In this document: positions 44,996 through 52,557 of the stretch, piece by piece
Layout of the letters: every line of letters starts with the position of its first letter
Numbering within the stretch: the first letter of the stretch is position 1
Source of the DNA: Nocardioides sp. InS609-2
Lineage (GTDB): Bacteria; Actinomycetota; Actinomycetes; Propionibacteriales; Nocardioidaceae
DNA: 64,000 bases
NCBI RefSeq assembly: GCF_023208195.1
Contig: NZ_CP060034.1
Coordinates: 1,612,001-1,676,000 of the forward strand
Direction of reading: 5' to 3'
Translations under genes and position numbers: made by a program
Notes under the pieces: generated by a model
The model's input: only the letters and a program-made list of their open reading frames with translations
What the model was told of the DNA's origin: nothing
The model's database searches: none

Positions 44996-45793
44996 ATGAC
45001 TGACTCTCGGGCGGGGTGGTACCCCGACAACCAGCAACCTGGCCTGCTCCGGTGGTGGGACGGCGTCCGGTGGACCGAACGGACCACGCCGATGGCGGTC
45101 GAGGTCCGGCGTCCGCCACTCGGGAAGGACTGGTTCCGGCTGGCCACCGGCACCCAGGTGATGCTCGGACTGTGCGTGATCACGTGGGTGGGCGTCATCG
45201 CCGCCGACCGCTTCATCGCCTCCGTCGGACGCCAGTTCGCCGACGCTCCTCGCCAGGTCGACCTCTCGGACGCCGAGCGTTCCGACACTCTGATCCTCGT
45301 CAGCACCTTCGGTCCCCTGGACATGCTGTTGCTGACCGGCATGTTGTTCATCACCTGGCTCTACCAGGCCCATCGCAGCGACCGTGTCGAACCGGCGTAC
45401 CTCGAGCGGAGCTCAGGATGGGCGATCGGTGGCTGGTTCGTCCCCGTCCTGAACCTGTGGCGTCCCTACCAGATGGTCACGGACATCCGCCGGGGCGTCC
45501 GAGGACCCCTGAGCCTCGGGACGGGCACCCAGGTCGTCTGGTGGGTCCTGTGGGTGGCGTCGTCGATCAGCGACCGCGTCACGGCACGCATGTGGCCCGA
45601 CGACCCCGACCTCGGACCGCGTGAGTACGGCGAGAAGCTCGCGTCCGCCGCGGACGCCGAGGTGATGAGCTCGGTCCTCGTCATCGCCAGCGCCGTGCTC
45701 GCGATCCTGGTCGTCCGCCAGATCACGAAGCTGGTGGCCGCCTCGGAGCACGGAGTGCGCGCCGACGCTCAGACCTCCTTGCGCCCCTCGTAG
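44996..45793 (+). CDS. DUF2510-DUF4328 membrane protein
   Basis: This 265-residue protein has an N-terminal DUF2510 module (AGWYPDNQQPGLLRWWDGVRWTERT, residues 6-30), common in actinobacterial membrane proteins. A DUF4328-type integral domain follows with spans at VMLGLCVITWVGVIAA, LDMLLLTGMLFITWLY, QVVWWVLWVASSI and VLVIASAVLAILVV. WAIGGWFVPVLNLWRPYQMVTDI is the diagnostic DUF4328 motif. Function unknown. The last 25 bp overlap the convergent sdhB gene. Confidence 0.87.
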   Translation: MTDSRAGWYPDNQQPGLLRWWDGVRWTERTTPMAVEVRRPPLGKDWFRLATGTQVMLGLCVITWVGVIAADRFIASVGRQFADAPRQVDLSDAERSDTLILVSTFGPLDMLLLTGMLFITWLYQAHRSDRVEPAYLERSSGWAIGGWFVPVLNLWRPYQMVTDIRRGVRGPLSLGTGTQVVWWVLWVASSISDRVTARMWPDDPDLGPREYGEKLASAADAEVMSSVLVIASAVLAILVVRQITKLVAASEHGVRADAQTSLRPS

Positions 45794-46545
45794 TCCTTGT
45801 TGCGAATCCCGATCTTGTTGCCCAACCACACCAGCGGGTCGTACTTGCGGTCGGCCACGCGCTCCTTCATCGGGATGATCGCGTTGTCGGTGATCTTGAT
45901 GCCCTCGGGGCAGACCTCGGTGCAGCACTTGGTGATGTTGCACATCCCGAGGCCGGCTGCGTCCTGGGCCAGTGCCCGTCGGTCGTGGGTGTCGAGCGGG
46001 TGCATGTCGAGCTCGGCGTACCGCAGGAGGAAGCGCGGACCCGCGAAGGCCGGCTTGTTGTCCTCGTGGTCACGCACGACGTGGCAGGTGTTCTGGCAGA
46101 GGAAGCACTCGATGCACTTGCGGAACTCCTGTCCGCGCTCGACGTCCATCTGCGCCATCCGGCGCTTGCCGTCGGCGTCGCGCGGGACGAGCTCGGCGTA
46201 CGGCAGCTCCTTGGCCTTTTCATAGTTGTAGGACACGTCGGTCACGAGGTCGCGGATCACCGGGAACGAGCGCATCGGCGTGACCGTGATCGTGTCGGTC
46301 TCCGCGAAGTCGCTGAGCCGCGTCATGCACAGCAGCCGGGGCTTGCCGTTGATCTCGGCCGAGCAGGAGCCGCACTTGCCGGCCTTGCAGTTCCAGCGGA
46401 TCGCGAGGTCGCCGGCCTGCGTGGCCTGCACCCGGTGCAGCGCGTCGAGCACGACCTCGCCCTCGGACACCTCGACGGTGTAGTCGCCGAGGTCGCCGCC
46501 GTCGGCGTCGCCGCGCCAGATCCGCATCTTCAGGTCGTAGGCCAT
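45769..46545 (-). CDS. sdhB: Succinate dehydrogenase iron-sulfur subunit (Sdh1 type)
   Basis: This 258-residue electron-transfer subunit has [2Fe-2S] ligands in WNCKAGKCGSCSAEINGKPRLLC. The [4Fe-4S]/[3Fe-4S] ligands are in CIECFLCQNTCHVV and CNITKCCTEVCPEGIKI. The sequence and gene order resemble the mycobacterial Rv0247c-Rv0249c (Sdh1) enzyme. It passes electrons from the flavoprotein to menaquinone at the membrane anchor. It follows sdhA by 1 bp and ends the operon; its 3' end overlaps the convergent gene by 25 bp. Confidence 0.94.
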   Translation of the reverse strand: MAYDLKMRIWRGDADGGDLGDYTVEVSEGEVVLDALHRVQATQAGDLAIRWNCKAGKCGSCSAEINGKPRLLCMTRLSDFAETDTITVTPMRSFPVIRDLVTDVSYNYEKAKELPYAELVPRDADGKRRMAQMDVERGQEFRKCIECFLCQNTCHVVRDHEDNKPAFAGPRFLLRYAELDMHPLDTHDRRALAQDAAGLGMCNITKCCTEVCPEGIKITDNAIIPMKERVADRKYDPLVWLGNKIGIRNKDYEGRKEV

Positions 46546-46546
46546 G

Positions 46547-48397
46547 TCAGCTCTTCTCCTCGAAGTACGTCTTCAGCTCGTCGGGCATCAGGGGCAGAGG
46601 CTTCTCGCGCAGGTCGACGCCGGTGCCCTCGTCGTTCAGGTTCACGATGAGGTTCTTGGTGCCCCACTCGGCGTCGGGTCCGGGGAAGTCGTCACGCGTG
46701 TGGCCGCCGCGCGACTCCTCCCGGGCCAGGGCCGCCTTCGCGATGCACTCGCTGACGATGAGCATGTTGCGCAGGTCGAGCGCGAGGTGCCAGCCGGGGT
46801 TGTACTGCCGGTTCCCCTCGACCGCCATCGACGCAGCCCGCACCTTGAACGCCTCGATCTCCTCCAGCGACTGCTCCAGCTCGCCGGCGGTGCGGATGAT
46901 GCCGACCAGGTCGTTCATCGACTGCTGCAGGTCGGACTGGATCGTGTACGGGTTCTCGCCGCCGTCAACCTCGAACGGCGCCAAGGCACTCGCCTGCGCG
47001 GTCTTCACGTGGGAGTCGTCGACCAACGGCCGGTCAGCACCGAGCGAGCTCGTGTACGCCGTCGCGGCCTCACCTGCACGCTTGCCGAAGACCAGCAGGT
47101 CGCCGAGCGAGTTGCCGCCCAGCCGGTTGGAGCCGTGCATGCCGCCCGAGCACTCGCCGACGGCGTAGAGCCCGGTCACCGCGCTCTCCTGGGTGTCGGC
47201 GTCGACCTCGACGCCGCCCATCACGTAGTGGCACGTCGGGCCGATCTCCATCGGCTCCGCGGTGATGTCGACGTCGGCCAGCTCCTTGAACTGGTGGTAC
47301 ATCGACGGCAGCCGCTTGCGGATGAACTCCGGCGTACGACGCGACGCGATGTCGAGGTAGATACCGCCGTGCGGGGTGCCCCGACCGGCCTTGATCTCGG
47401 AGTTGATCGCCCGGGCGACCTCGTCGCGCGGGAGCAGCTCGGGGGGTCGACGGTTGTTCTTCTTGTCGTCGTACCAACGGTCGGCCTCCTCGATCGAGTC
47501 GGCCGTCTCGCTCTTGAAGAACTCCGGGATGTAGTCGAACATGAACCGCTTGTCCTCGGAGTTCTTCAGGACGCCGCCGTCGCCGCGCACCGACTCCGTG
47601 ACCAGTAGCCCCTTCACCGAAGGCGGCCAGACCATGCCGGTCGGGTGGAACTGCACGAACTCCATGTTGATCAGCGAGGCTCCAGCCCGCATCGCCAGCG
47701 CGTGGCCGTCGCCGGTGTACTCCCACGAGTTGGACGTCACCTTGAACGACTTGCCGATGCCGCCGGTCGCGAGGATCACGCTGGGCGCGTCGAACACGAT
47801 GAACCGGCCGGTCTCCCGCCGGTAGGCGAACGCCCCGGCGATCTTGTCGCCCTGCTTGAAGAGGTCGGTGACGGTGCACTCCATGAAGACGTCGATGCCG
47901 AGCTGTACGGCGCGCTGCTGGAGGGTTCGGATCATCTCGAGGCCGGTACGGTCACCGACGTGGGCGAGCCGGGCGTACTTGTGGCCACCGAAGTCGCGCT
48001 GCGAGATCAGGCCGTCGTCGGTGCGGTCGAAGAGGGCGCCCCAGTCCTCGAGCTCCATGACCCGCTCGGGCGCTTCCTGGGCGTGCAGCTGGGCCATCCG
48101 CCAGTTGTTCAGCATCTTGCCGCCGCGCATGGTGTCGCGGAAGTGCACCTCCCAGTTGTCCTCGGGGTAGGCGTTGCCCATCGAGGCAGCGATGCCGCCC
48201 TCGGCCATCACGGTGTGCGCCTTGCCGAGCAGGGACTTGCAGACGATCACGACCTTGGCGCCGGCGTCGTGGGCGGCGATCGCGGCGCGCAGACCGGCAC
48301 CGCCGGCGCCGATCACCACGACGTCGTACTGGTGCCGCTCCATGCCACCTTCCGCGTTCCCGGACATCTCGTTGCCGGTCATCTCGTGGCGAGCCAT
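46547..48397 (-). CDS. sdhA: Succinate dehydrogenase/fumarate reductase flavoprotein (Sdh1 type)
   Basis: This 616-residue FAD subunit has dinucleotide fold YDVVVIGAGGAGLRAAIAAHDAG. The likely covalent-FAD histidine segment is LGKAHTVMAEGGIAASMGN; HPTGMVWPPSVKGLLVTE and GGVEVDADTQESAVTGLYAVGECSGGMHGSNRLGGNSLGD carry the active-site and family motifs. A short Met/Gly-rich N-terminal extension precedes the domain. The start overlaps the sdhC stop by one base and sdhB follows by 1 bp, so the three form an operon. Confidence 0.94.
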   Translation of the reverse strand: MARHEMTGNEMSGNAEGGMERHQYDVVVIGAGGAGLRAAIAAHDAGAKVVIVCKSLLGKAHTVMAEGGIAASMGNAYPEDNWEVHFRDTMRGGKMLNNWRMAQLHAQEAPERVMELEDWGALFDRTDDGLISQRDFGGHKYARLAHVGDRTGLEMIRTLQQRAVQLGIDVFMECTVTDLFKQGDKIAGAFAYRRETGRFIVFDAPSVILATGGIGKSFKVTSNSWEYTGDGHALAMRAGASLINMEFVQFHPTGMVWPPSVKGLLVTESVRGDGGVLKNSEDKRFMFDYIPEFFKSETADSIEEADRWYDDKKNNRRPPELLPRDEVARAINSEIKAGRGTPHGGIYLDIASRRTPEFIRKRLPSMYHQFKELADVDITAEPMEIGPTCHYVMGGVEVDADTQESAVTGLYAVGECSGGMHGSNRLGGNSLGDLLVFGKRAGEAATAYTSSLGADRPLVDDSHVKTAQASALAPFEVDGGENPYTIQSDLQQSMNDLVGIIRTAGELEQSLEEIEAFKVRAASMAVEGNRQYNPGWHLALDLRNMLIVSECIAKAALAREESRGGHTRDDFPGPDAEWGTKNLIVNLNDEGTGVDLREKPLPLMPDELKTYFEEKS

Positions 48398-49191
48398 CAG
48401 AAGAACCTCACGTCGTCGATCGCGCCGGTGGCCAGCAGGTAGACGTACAGGTCGACCAGTGCCACCGAGAACAGGGAGTACCACGCATATCTGGCGTGAT
48501 GGACGTTGAGCTTCGAGACCCACGTCCAGAGCTGGTAGCGCACCGGGTGCTTGGAGAAGTGCCGCAACCGCCCGCCGACCGCGTGCCGGCACGAGTGGCA
48601 CGAGAGCGTGTAGAGCCAGATCAGCACCACGTTGATGAGCATCAGCAGCGTGCCGAGGCCCATGTGGCCCCACTCGTGGTCCTCGTTGCGGAACGCCAGC
48701 ACGACGTCGAAGCTCAGGATCAACGCGACCGCGATCGCGGCGTACCAGGACCAGCGGTGGATGTTCTGGAGGATCAGCGGGAAGCGGGTCTCACCGGAAT
48801 AGGCCTTGTGCGGCTCGGCGACTGCGCACGCGGGCGGCGAGAACCAGAACGCCCGGTAGTAGGCCTTGCGGTAGTAGTAGCAGGTCATCCGGAAGCCCAG
48901 CGGGAAGATCAAGATGATCAGCGCCGCCGAGAGCGGGAACGCCTTGAAGGGTTGGCCGAAGTCGGACGCGCCGTCCACGCAGTCGCCCAGACAGGGCGAG
49001 TAGAACGGCGAGAGGTACGGCGACGCGTAGTAGTCGCGGCCCATGAAGGCGCGAACCGTCGCATAGACCACGAAGGCGGCGAACACCACGAACGTCGCCA
49101 GCGGCGCGAGCCACCAGCGGTCCTCTCGGAGTGTCCTCTCCGGGATCTGTGCCCTGGTGGGTCCGGTCACGCCGGTGTCCGTCGATGCCAC
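48397..49191 (-). CDS. Succinate dehydrogenase membrane anchor (Sdh1/Rv0249c type)
   Basis: This 264-residue membrane anchor has five hydrophobic segments: WWLAPLATFVVFAAFVVYATV, AALIILIFPLGFRMTCYYYRKAYY, WYAAIAVALILSFDVVLAF, MGLGTLLMLINVVLIWLYTLSCHSCRH and YSLFSVALVDLYVYLLAT. It is the single-subunit anchor that accompanies Sdh1-type enzymes. The GTG start at 49191 is supported by GGAGG five bases upstream and a promoter at 49223-49251. Its first 37 codons lie inside a 381-bp tandem duplication and are repeated upstream as part of a chimeric ORF. Confidence 0.9.
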   Translation of the reverse strand: MASTDTGVTGPTRAQIPERTLREDRWWLAPLATFVVFAAFVVYATVRAFMGRDYYASPYLSPFYSPCLGDCVDGASDFGQPFKAFPLSAALIILIFPLGFRMTCYYYRKAYYRAFWFSPPACAVAEPHKAYSGETRFPLILQNIHRWSWYAAIAVALILSFDVVLAFRNEDHEWGHMGLGTLLMLINVVLIWLYTLSCHSCRHAVGGRLRHFSKHPVRYQLWTWVSKLNVHHARYAWYSLFSVALVDLYVYLLATGAIDDVRFF

Positions 49192-49460
49192 AAGTTCCTC
49201 CGCTGGTCAGACAACGCCCCCGACTATGGCTGGTGTCACACCTGAGCGGAAGGGGGCGCGCCACGGGATGGGCTACATGAAGCCGACGCGACTGCGCTTG
49301 AGTCCCGGGAACACCGTCGCGGAGGAGGCTCCGAACCGGGCCTCGACGACGTCGGCCAGGACGTTGCGGTAGTCGGTGGTCACCGCGAGGTCGGCGTCGT
49401 AGGTGTTGGCCAGCCCCGGCCAGCGGCCGTGGTAGCCACCCTTGACGCCGGCTCCGACGG
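49080..49460. repeat. 381-bp tandem duplication, copy 1
   Basis: Bases 49080-49460 are repeated directly as 49461-49841; I see no mismatch between the copies. The junctions share CGGCGAACA (49077-49085, 49458-49466 and 49839-49847). Copy 1 holds the real 5' end and promoter of the sdhC-type gene plus a second copy of the 3' end of the DUF1501 gene. Confidence 0.93.
49223..49251 (-). promoter_or_regulatory. Probable promoter of the sdh1 operon (copy 1)
   Basis: On the minus strand TTCCGC (49246-49251) and CATAGT (49223-49228) are separated by 17 bp, 31 bp upstream of the GTG at 49191. The whole element is duplicated at 49604-49632. Confidence 0.45.
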
Positions 49461-49572
49461 CGAACACCACGAACGTCGCCAGCGGCGCGAGCCACCAGCG
49501 GTCCTCTCGGAGTGTCCTCTCCGGGATCTGTGCCCTGGTGGGTCCGGTCACGCCGGTGTCCGTCGATGCCAC
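49273..49572 (-). CDS. Chimeric ORF: SdhC-anchor N-terminus fused to DUF1501 C-terminus
   Basis: This 99-codon frame begins with the first 38 residues of the neighbouring succinate dehydrogenase anchor (MASTDTG... to ATFVVFA). It continues in frame with the last 61 residues of the DUF1501 protein (VGAGVKGGYHGRWPG... to LKRSRVGFM). It arose from the 381-bp tandem duplication, whose junction in CGGCGAACA joins two reading frames at a shared Phe-Ala. It carries a copied GTG start, GGAGG ribosome site and promoter, so it is probably transcribed and translated. The product has one hydrophobic segment and no complete domain; it may be non-functional. An assembly artefact must be excluded. Confidence 0.6.
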   Translation of the reverse strand: MASTDTGVTGPTRAQIPERTLREDRWWLAPLATFVVFAVGAGVKGGYHGRWPGLANTYDADLAVTTDYRNVLADVVEARFGASSATVFPGLKRSRVGFM

Positions 49573-49841
49573 AAGTTCCTCCGCTGGTCAGACAACGCCC
49601 CCGACTATGGCTGGTGTCACACCTGAGCGGAAGGGGGCGCGCCACGGGATGGGCTACATGAAGCCGACGCGACTGCGCTTGAGTCCCGGGAACACCGTCG
49701 CGGAGGAGGCTCCGAACCGGGCCTCGACGACGTCGGCCAGGACGTTGCGGTAGTCGGTGGTCACCGCGAGGTCGGCGTCGTAGGTGTTGGCCAGCCCCGG
49801 CCAGCGGCCGTGGTAGCCACCCTTGACGCCGGCTCCGACGG
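49461..49841. repeat. 381-bp tandem duplication, copy 2
   Basis: This is the second direct copy of 49080-49460. It contains the true 3' end of the DUF1501 gene and a displaced copy of the first 37 codons, ribosome site and promoter of the sdhC-type gene. Confidence 0.93.
49604..49632 (-). promoter_or_regulatory. Duplicated sdh1-type promoter (copy 2)
   Basis: An exact copy, 381 bp away, of the TTCCGC-17 bp-CATAGT element. It lies 31 bp upstream of the chimeric ORF start, so it would drive the chimera and could read on into the sdh1 operon. Confidence 0.45.
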
Positions 49842-50874
49842 CGAACATCACGTTGCCGTGCCCGTGGTCGGTGCCGTTGCCGTCGTTCTCGACGACCCGG
49901 CGGCCGAACTCGCTGATCGTGAGCAGCGTGACCTTCGGCGCCTGCGGGCCGAGGTCGGCCATGAAGGCAGCGATGGAGCTCGAGAGGTCCTTGGCCTTGT
50001 CGGCCATCCAGCCGCCGTCGGCCGATCCCATGCCGGTGTGCATGTCCCAGTCACCCTGGTCGACGGTGATCACCTCGACGCCGACGTCGCCCCGGATGAT
50101 GCGGGCGGCGGTCGAGAGCGCCCGGCCCAGGTCGCTGCCCGGGTAGGTCTTGGAGTTGTCGAGGGCCACCTGTGCCGGGTCGAAGGCGTCGATGGCGGTG
50201 AAGACGGAGCGGATGCTGGTGCCGAGCCCGCCCTTCTCGTTTGCCCACAAGGTCTCGAGGGACAGCTTGCGCCGGCCCTCCTTGTCGGCACCCGGCACCT
50301 CCACGCTCTTCACGCTGCTGCCCGACATGTACTTGCCTGGCCCGTAGAGGGCGGTGGGCACGGTGCCGACACCGAAGCCCTGGAGCGGGTGCGTGCCCGC
50401 GGTCGTGCCCACCAGCCGGTTGAGCCAGCCGATGCGCTGGCTCGACCCGGGGTCAGCGTCCTCGACCTCTTCCATGGCCGCGAAGTGCGAACGGTTGGCG
50501 ACCGGCAGCCCGGTGGCGTGCACCGCGGCCACCTGACCGGCGTCCCACAGAGGCAGGAGGGCAGTCATGTTGGGGTGCAGCCCGAACATGGCGTCCTTGG
50601 CGAGCAGCCGGTCAGCAGGTACGGCGATGCGCGGGCGGGCCGTGTAGTAGACCGGGTCGGCGTGCGGCACCACGAGGGACAGCCCGTCGGCGGCACCACG
50701 CAGCGACACGACGACCAGCACGGAGGCCGCGCTCGCGGCCGACGCCGGGGACGCCGTGATGACGGCGCTGCCGACGGCGGTGGTGGCGCCGGCCAGGGCG
50801 AGGGCGCCGGCGAAGAGCCCGCGGCGCGAGATCGCGGCGTACTCGTCGCAACAGGGAACGGTCGTGTCAGTCAT
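49654..50874 (-). CDS. DUF1501 exported protein
   Basis: This 406-residue protein has a twin-arginine-like signal (SRRGLFAGALALAGATTAVGSAV, cleavage near ASA). The mature alkaline-phosphatase-superfamily-like domain follows: VLVVVSLRGAADGLSLVVPHADPVYY, FGLHPNMTALLPLWDAGQVAAVHATG and LLTISEFGRRVVENDGNGTDHGHGNVMFAVG. DUF1501 genes almost always pair with a DUF1800 gene, as here, five bases away. Function unknown. The last 63 codons are inside the 381-bp duplication and also form the tail of the chimeric ORF. Confidence 0.9.
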   Translation of the reverse strand: MTDTTVPCCDEYAAISRRGLFAGALALAGATTAVGSAVITASPASAASAASVLVVVSLRGAADGLSLVVPHADPVYYTARPRIAVPADRLLAKDAMFGLHPNMTALLPLWDAGQVAAVHATGLPVANRSHFAAMEEVEDADPGSSQRIGWLNRLVGTTAGTHPLQGFGVGTVPTALYGPGKYMSGSSVKSVEVPGADKEGRRKLSLETLWANEKGGLGTSIRSVFTAIDAFDPAQVALDNSKTYPGSDLGRALSTAARIIRGDVGVEVITVDQGDWDMHTGMGSADGGWMADKAKDLSSSIAAFMADLGPQAPKVTLLTISEFGRRVVENDGNGTDHGHGNVMFAVGAGVKGGYHGRWPGLANTYDADLAVTTDYRNVLADVVEARFGASSATVFPGLKRSRVGFM

Positions 50875-50879
50875 GGCGG

Positions 50880-52445
50880 TCACCTGGTGAAGTGGTCGGG
50901 CGAGTCGAGGAAGGTCGCGAGGAAACGCGGGAACATCCAGTCGGCGAGCGGGTGGTCGACGTCGATGGGCTCGTCGGCCTCGTAGCCGGTGGCCCGCTTG
51001 CAGGCCAACATCAATGTGCCGGTCGCGGGTCGGTGCAGGATCCGCTCGGACATGAAGTCGACGTACTCGTCGAAGCGCAGCTGCGGCTTCGGCAACCACG
51101 ACACGGGCTCGCGGAAGACGATGTCGTCACCTCCCGACCAGCCGCCGGCCATGCCGTAGTGCGTCGACATCGAGCCGAGCAGGCGCGACGGCGACGACCA
51201 TCCGTCGTTGTCGATCGGCGCTCCGTCCGGTGGTGACCAGGTGTGCGGCGGCGGGCCGATCTGGCTGGTCTGCCACAGCAGCGCGGCGACGCCGGAGTCG
51301 TCGTACGCGTCGCCCGTCGGCGGCTTGTTGATCGTCGGTGCGAGCACGCGCAGGGTGGCGACGACGTCCTCGCCGGCGTCGCGCACCTTCTTGCCTTCTG
51401 CCTTCTTGAAGGCCTTGGAGGCCACCAGGGCCCGCAGGACAGGTGCGATCGCGGTGTCGTTCTCGAGGTAGACGCGGGCCAGCTGCCTGACGAGCGAGGC
51501 CGGAGGGTCGTCGCTGACGAACTTGATCGCGAGCTTGGTCGCCAGGTGCCGGGCGGTGTCGGGGTGGTGGGCCAGGTGCTTGAGGTAGTCGCGGGTCACC
51601 GACTTGCCGTCGGCCTTGTTGTTCTTGTCCTTGAAGCCCTTGACCTTGACCCGGCCCCGGTAGTGGGTGTCGTAGAGGTAGAGCGCCTTCCACGCCTCAC
51701 GGTCGACCGTCCAGCCGGTCAGGATGCGCGCGGAGTCGACCACGTCGCGCTCGGTGTAGTTGCCCACGCCCACGGTGTGCAGCTCGAGCAGCTCGCGCCC
51801 GAGGTTCTCGTTGGGGTGCTCCTTCGTCGCCCTGTCGGCCGCGAAGTACATCAGGTTGGCCGGGTGGGTGGTGGCGTCGAGCAGCATCTCGTCGAAGCGG
51901 CCCAGCGCGTGCTTGCGGATGACGCGGCCATAGTCGGCGCGGTAGGTGAAGTGCGGGTCGCCGACGGCGGGCACGTGCAGGTGGTTCTCCCAGAACGACG
52001 TCATCACCTCGAGCACCTGGCGCTCGGAGTGGACGTTGCGCAGCAGCACCGCACGCACGTAGTCGTTCATCACCTGGTAGCCGGCCTCGACATCGGTGAT
52101 CTGCCGCTGCCAGAGCGTGCCCGGGCCCAACCGCAGGCTCGGCCACCAGGCAGCGACCGCTTCGGCCTTGCCGTCGCGGATCTTCGAGGGCTTCAGCTGG
52201 CGTTCGAACCAGGCCTCGGCACCGCCCCGACGTCGTACGTCGCGGGCCAGCTCGGGCGTCAGGCCGAAGGAGAAGCGGGTGACCAGGTGACGGTCCTGCT
52301 TCGAGAGCAGCTTCTGTTTGCTGCGACGCCTACGCGGCTTGAGCGCGTCGGCGGCCGGGGAGAGGAAGGGCGAGAGGACGGCGGCGGTGCCGAGGCCGGC
52401 GCCGACGAGCGCGCGCCGACCGAGGGGGGAGGTCGCTGAAGACAT
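50880..52445 (-). CDS. DUF1800 exported protein
   Basis: This 521-residue protein has an N-terminal export signal (GRRALVGAGLGTAAVLSPFLSPAADA), then a basic linker and the DUF1800 core. Core motifs are LVTRFSFGLTPELARDVRRRGGAEAWFERQL, EVMTSFWENHLHVP, NENLGRELLELHTVGVGNYTERDV and HPDTARHLATKLAIKFVSDDPP. The family is of unknown function and co-occurs with DUF1501 proteins. The two genes form an operon with a 5-bp gap. Confidence 0.9.
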   Translation of the reverse strand: MSSATSPLGRRALVGAGLGTAAVLSPFLSPAADALKPRRRRSKQKLLSKQDRHLVTRFSFGLTPELARDVRRRGGAEAWFERQLKPSKIRDGKAEAVAAWWPSLRLGPGTLWQRQITDVEAGYQVMNDYVRAVLLRNVHSERQVLEVMTSFWENHLHVPAVGDPHFTYRADYGRVIRKHALGRFDEMLLDATTHPANLMYFAADRATKEHPNENLGRELLELHTVGVGNYTERDVVDSARILTGWTVDREAWKALYLYDTHYRGRVKVKGFKDKNNKADGKSVTRDYLKHLAHHPDTARHLATKLAIKFVSDDPPASLVRQLARVYLENDTAIAPVLRALVASKAFKKAEGKKVRDAGEDVVATLRVLAPTINKPPTGDAYDDSGVAALLWQTSQIGPPPHTWSPPDGAPIDNDGWSSPSRLLGSMSTHYGMAGGWSGGDDIVFREPVSWLPKPQLRFDEYVDFMSERILHRPATGTLMLACKRATGYEADEPIDVDHPLADWMFPRFLATFLDSPDHFTR

Positions 52446-52557
52446 GGGGGGTGCTTCCGGAGCAGGGGGAGGGTCGCGACACGCTAGCGCGGCAGAGGTG
52501 CTCCGGGTAGAGGGCCGGACGGATGAATGTCGCGCTCCGAGCGAGCTGGACCGCGGG

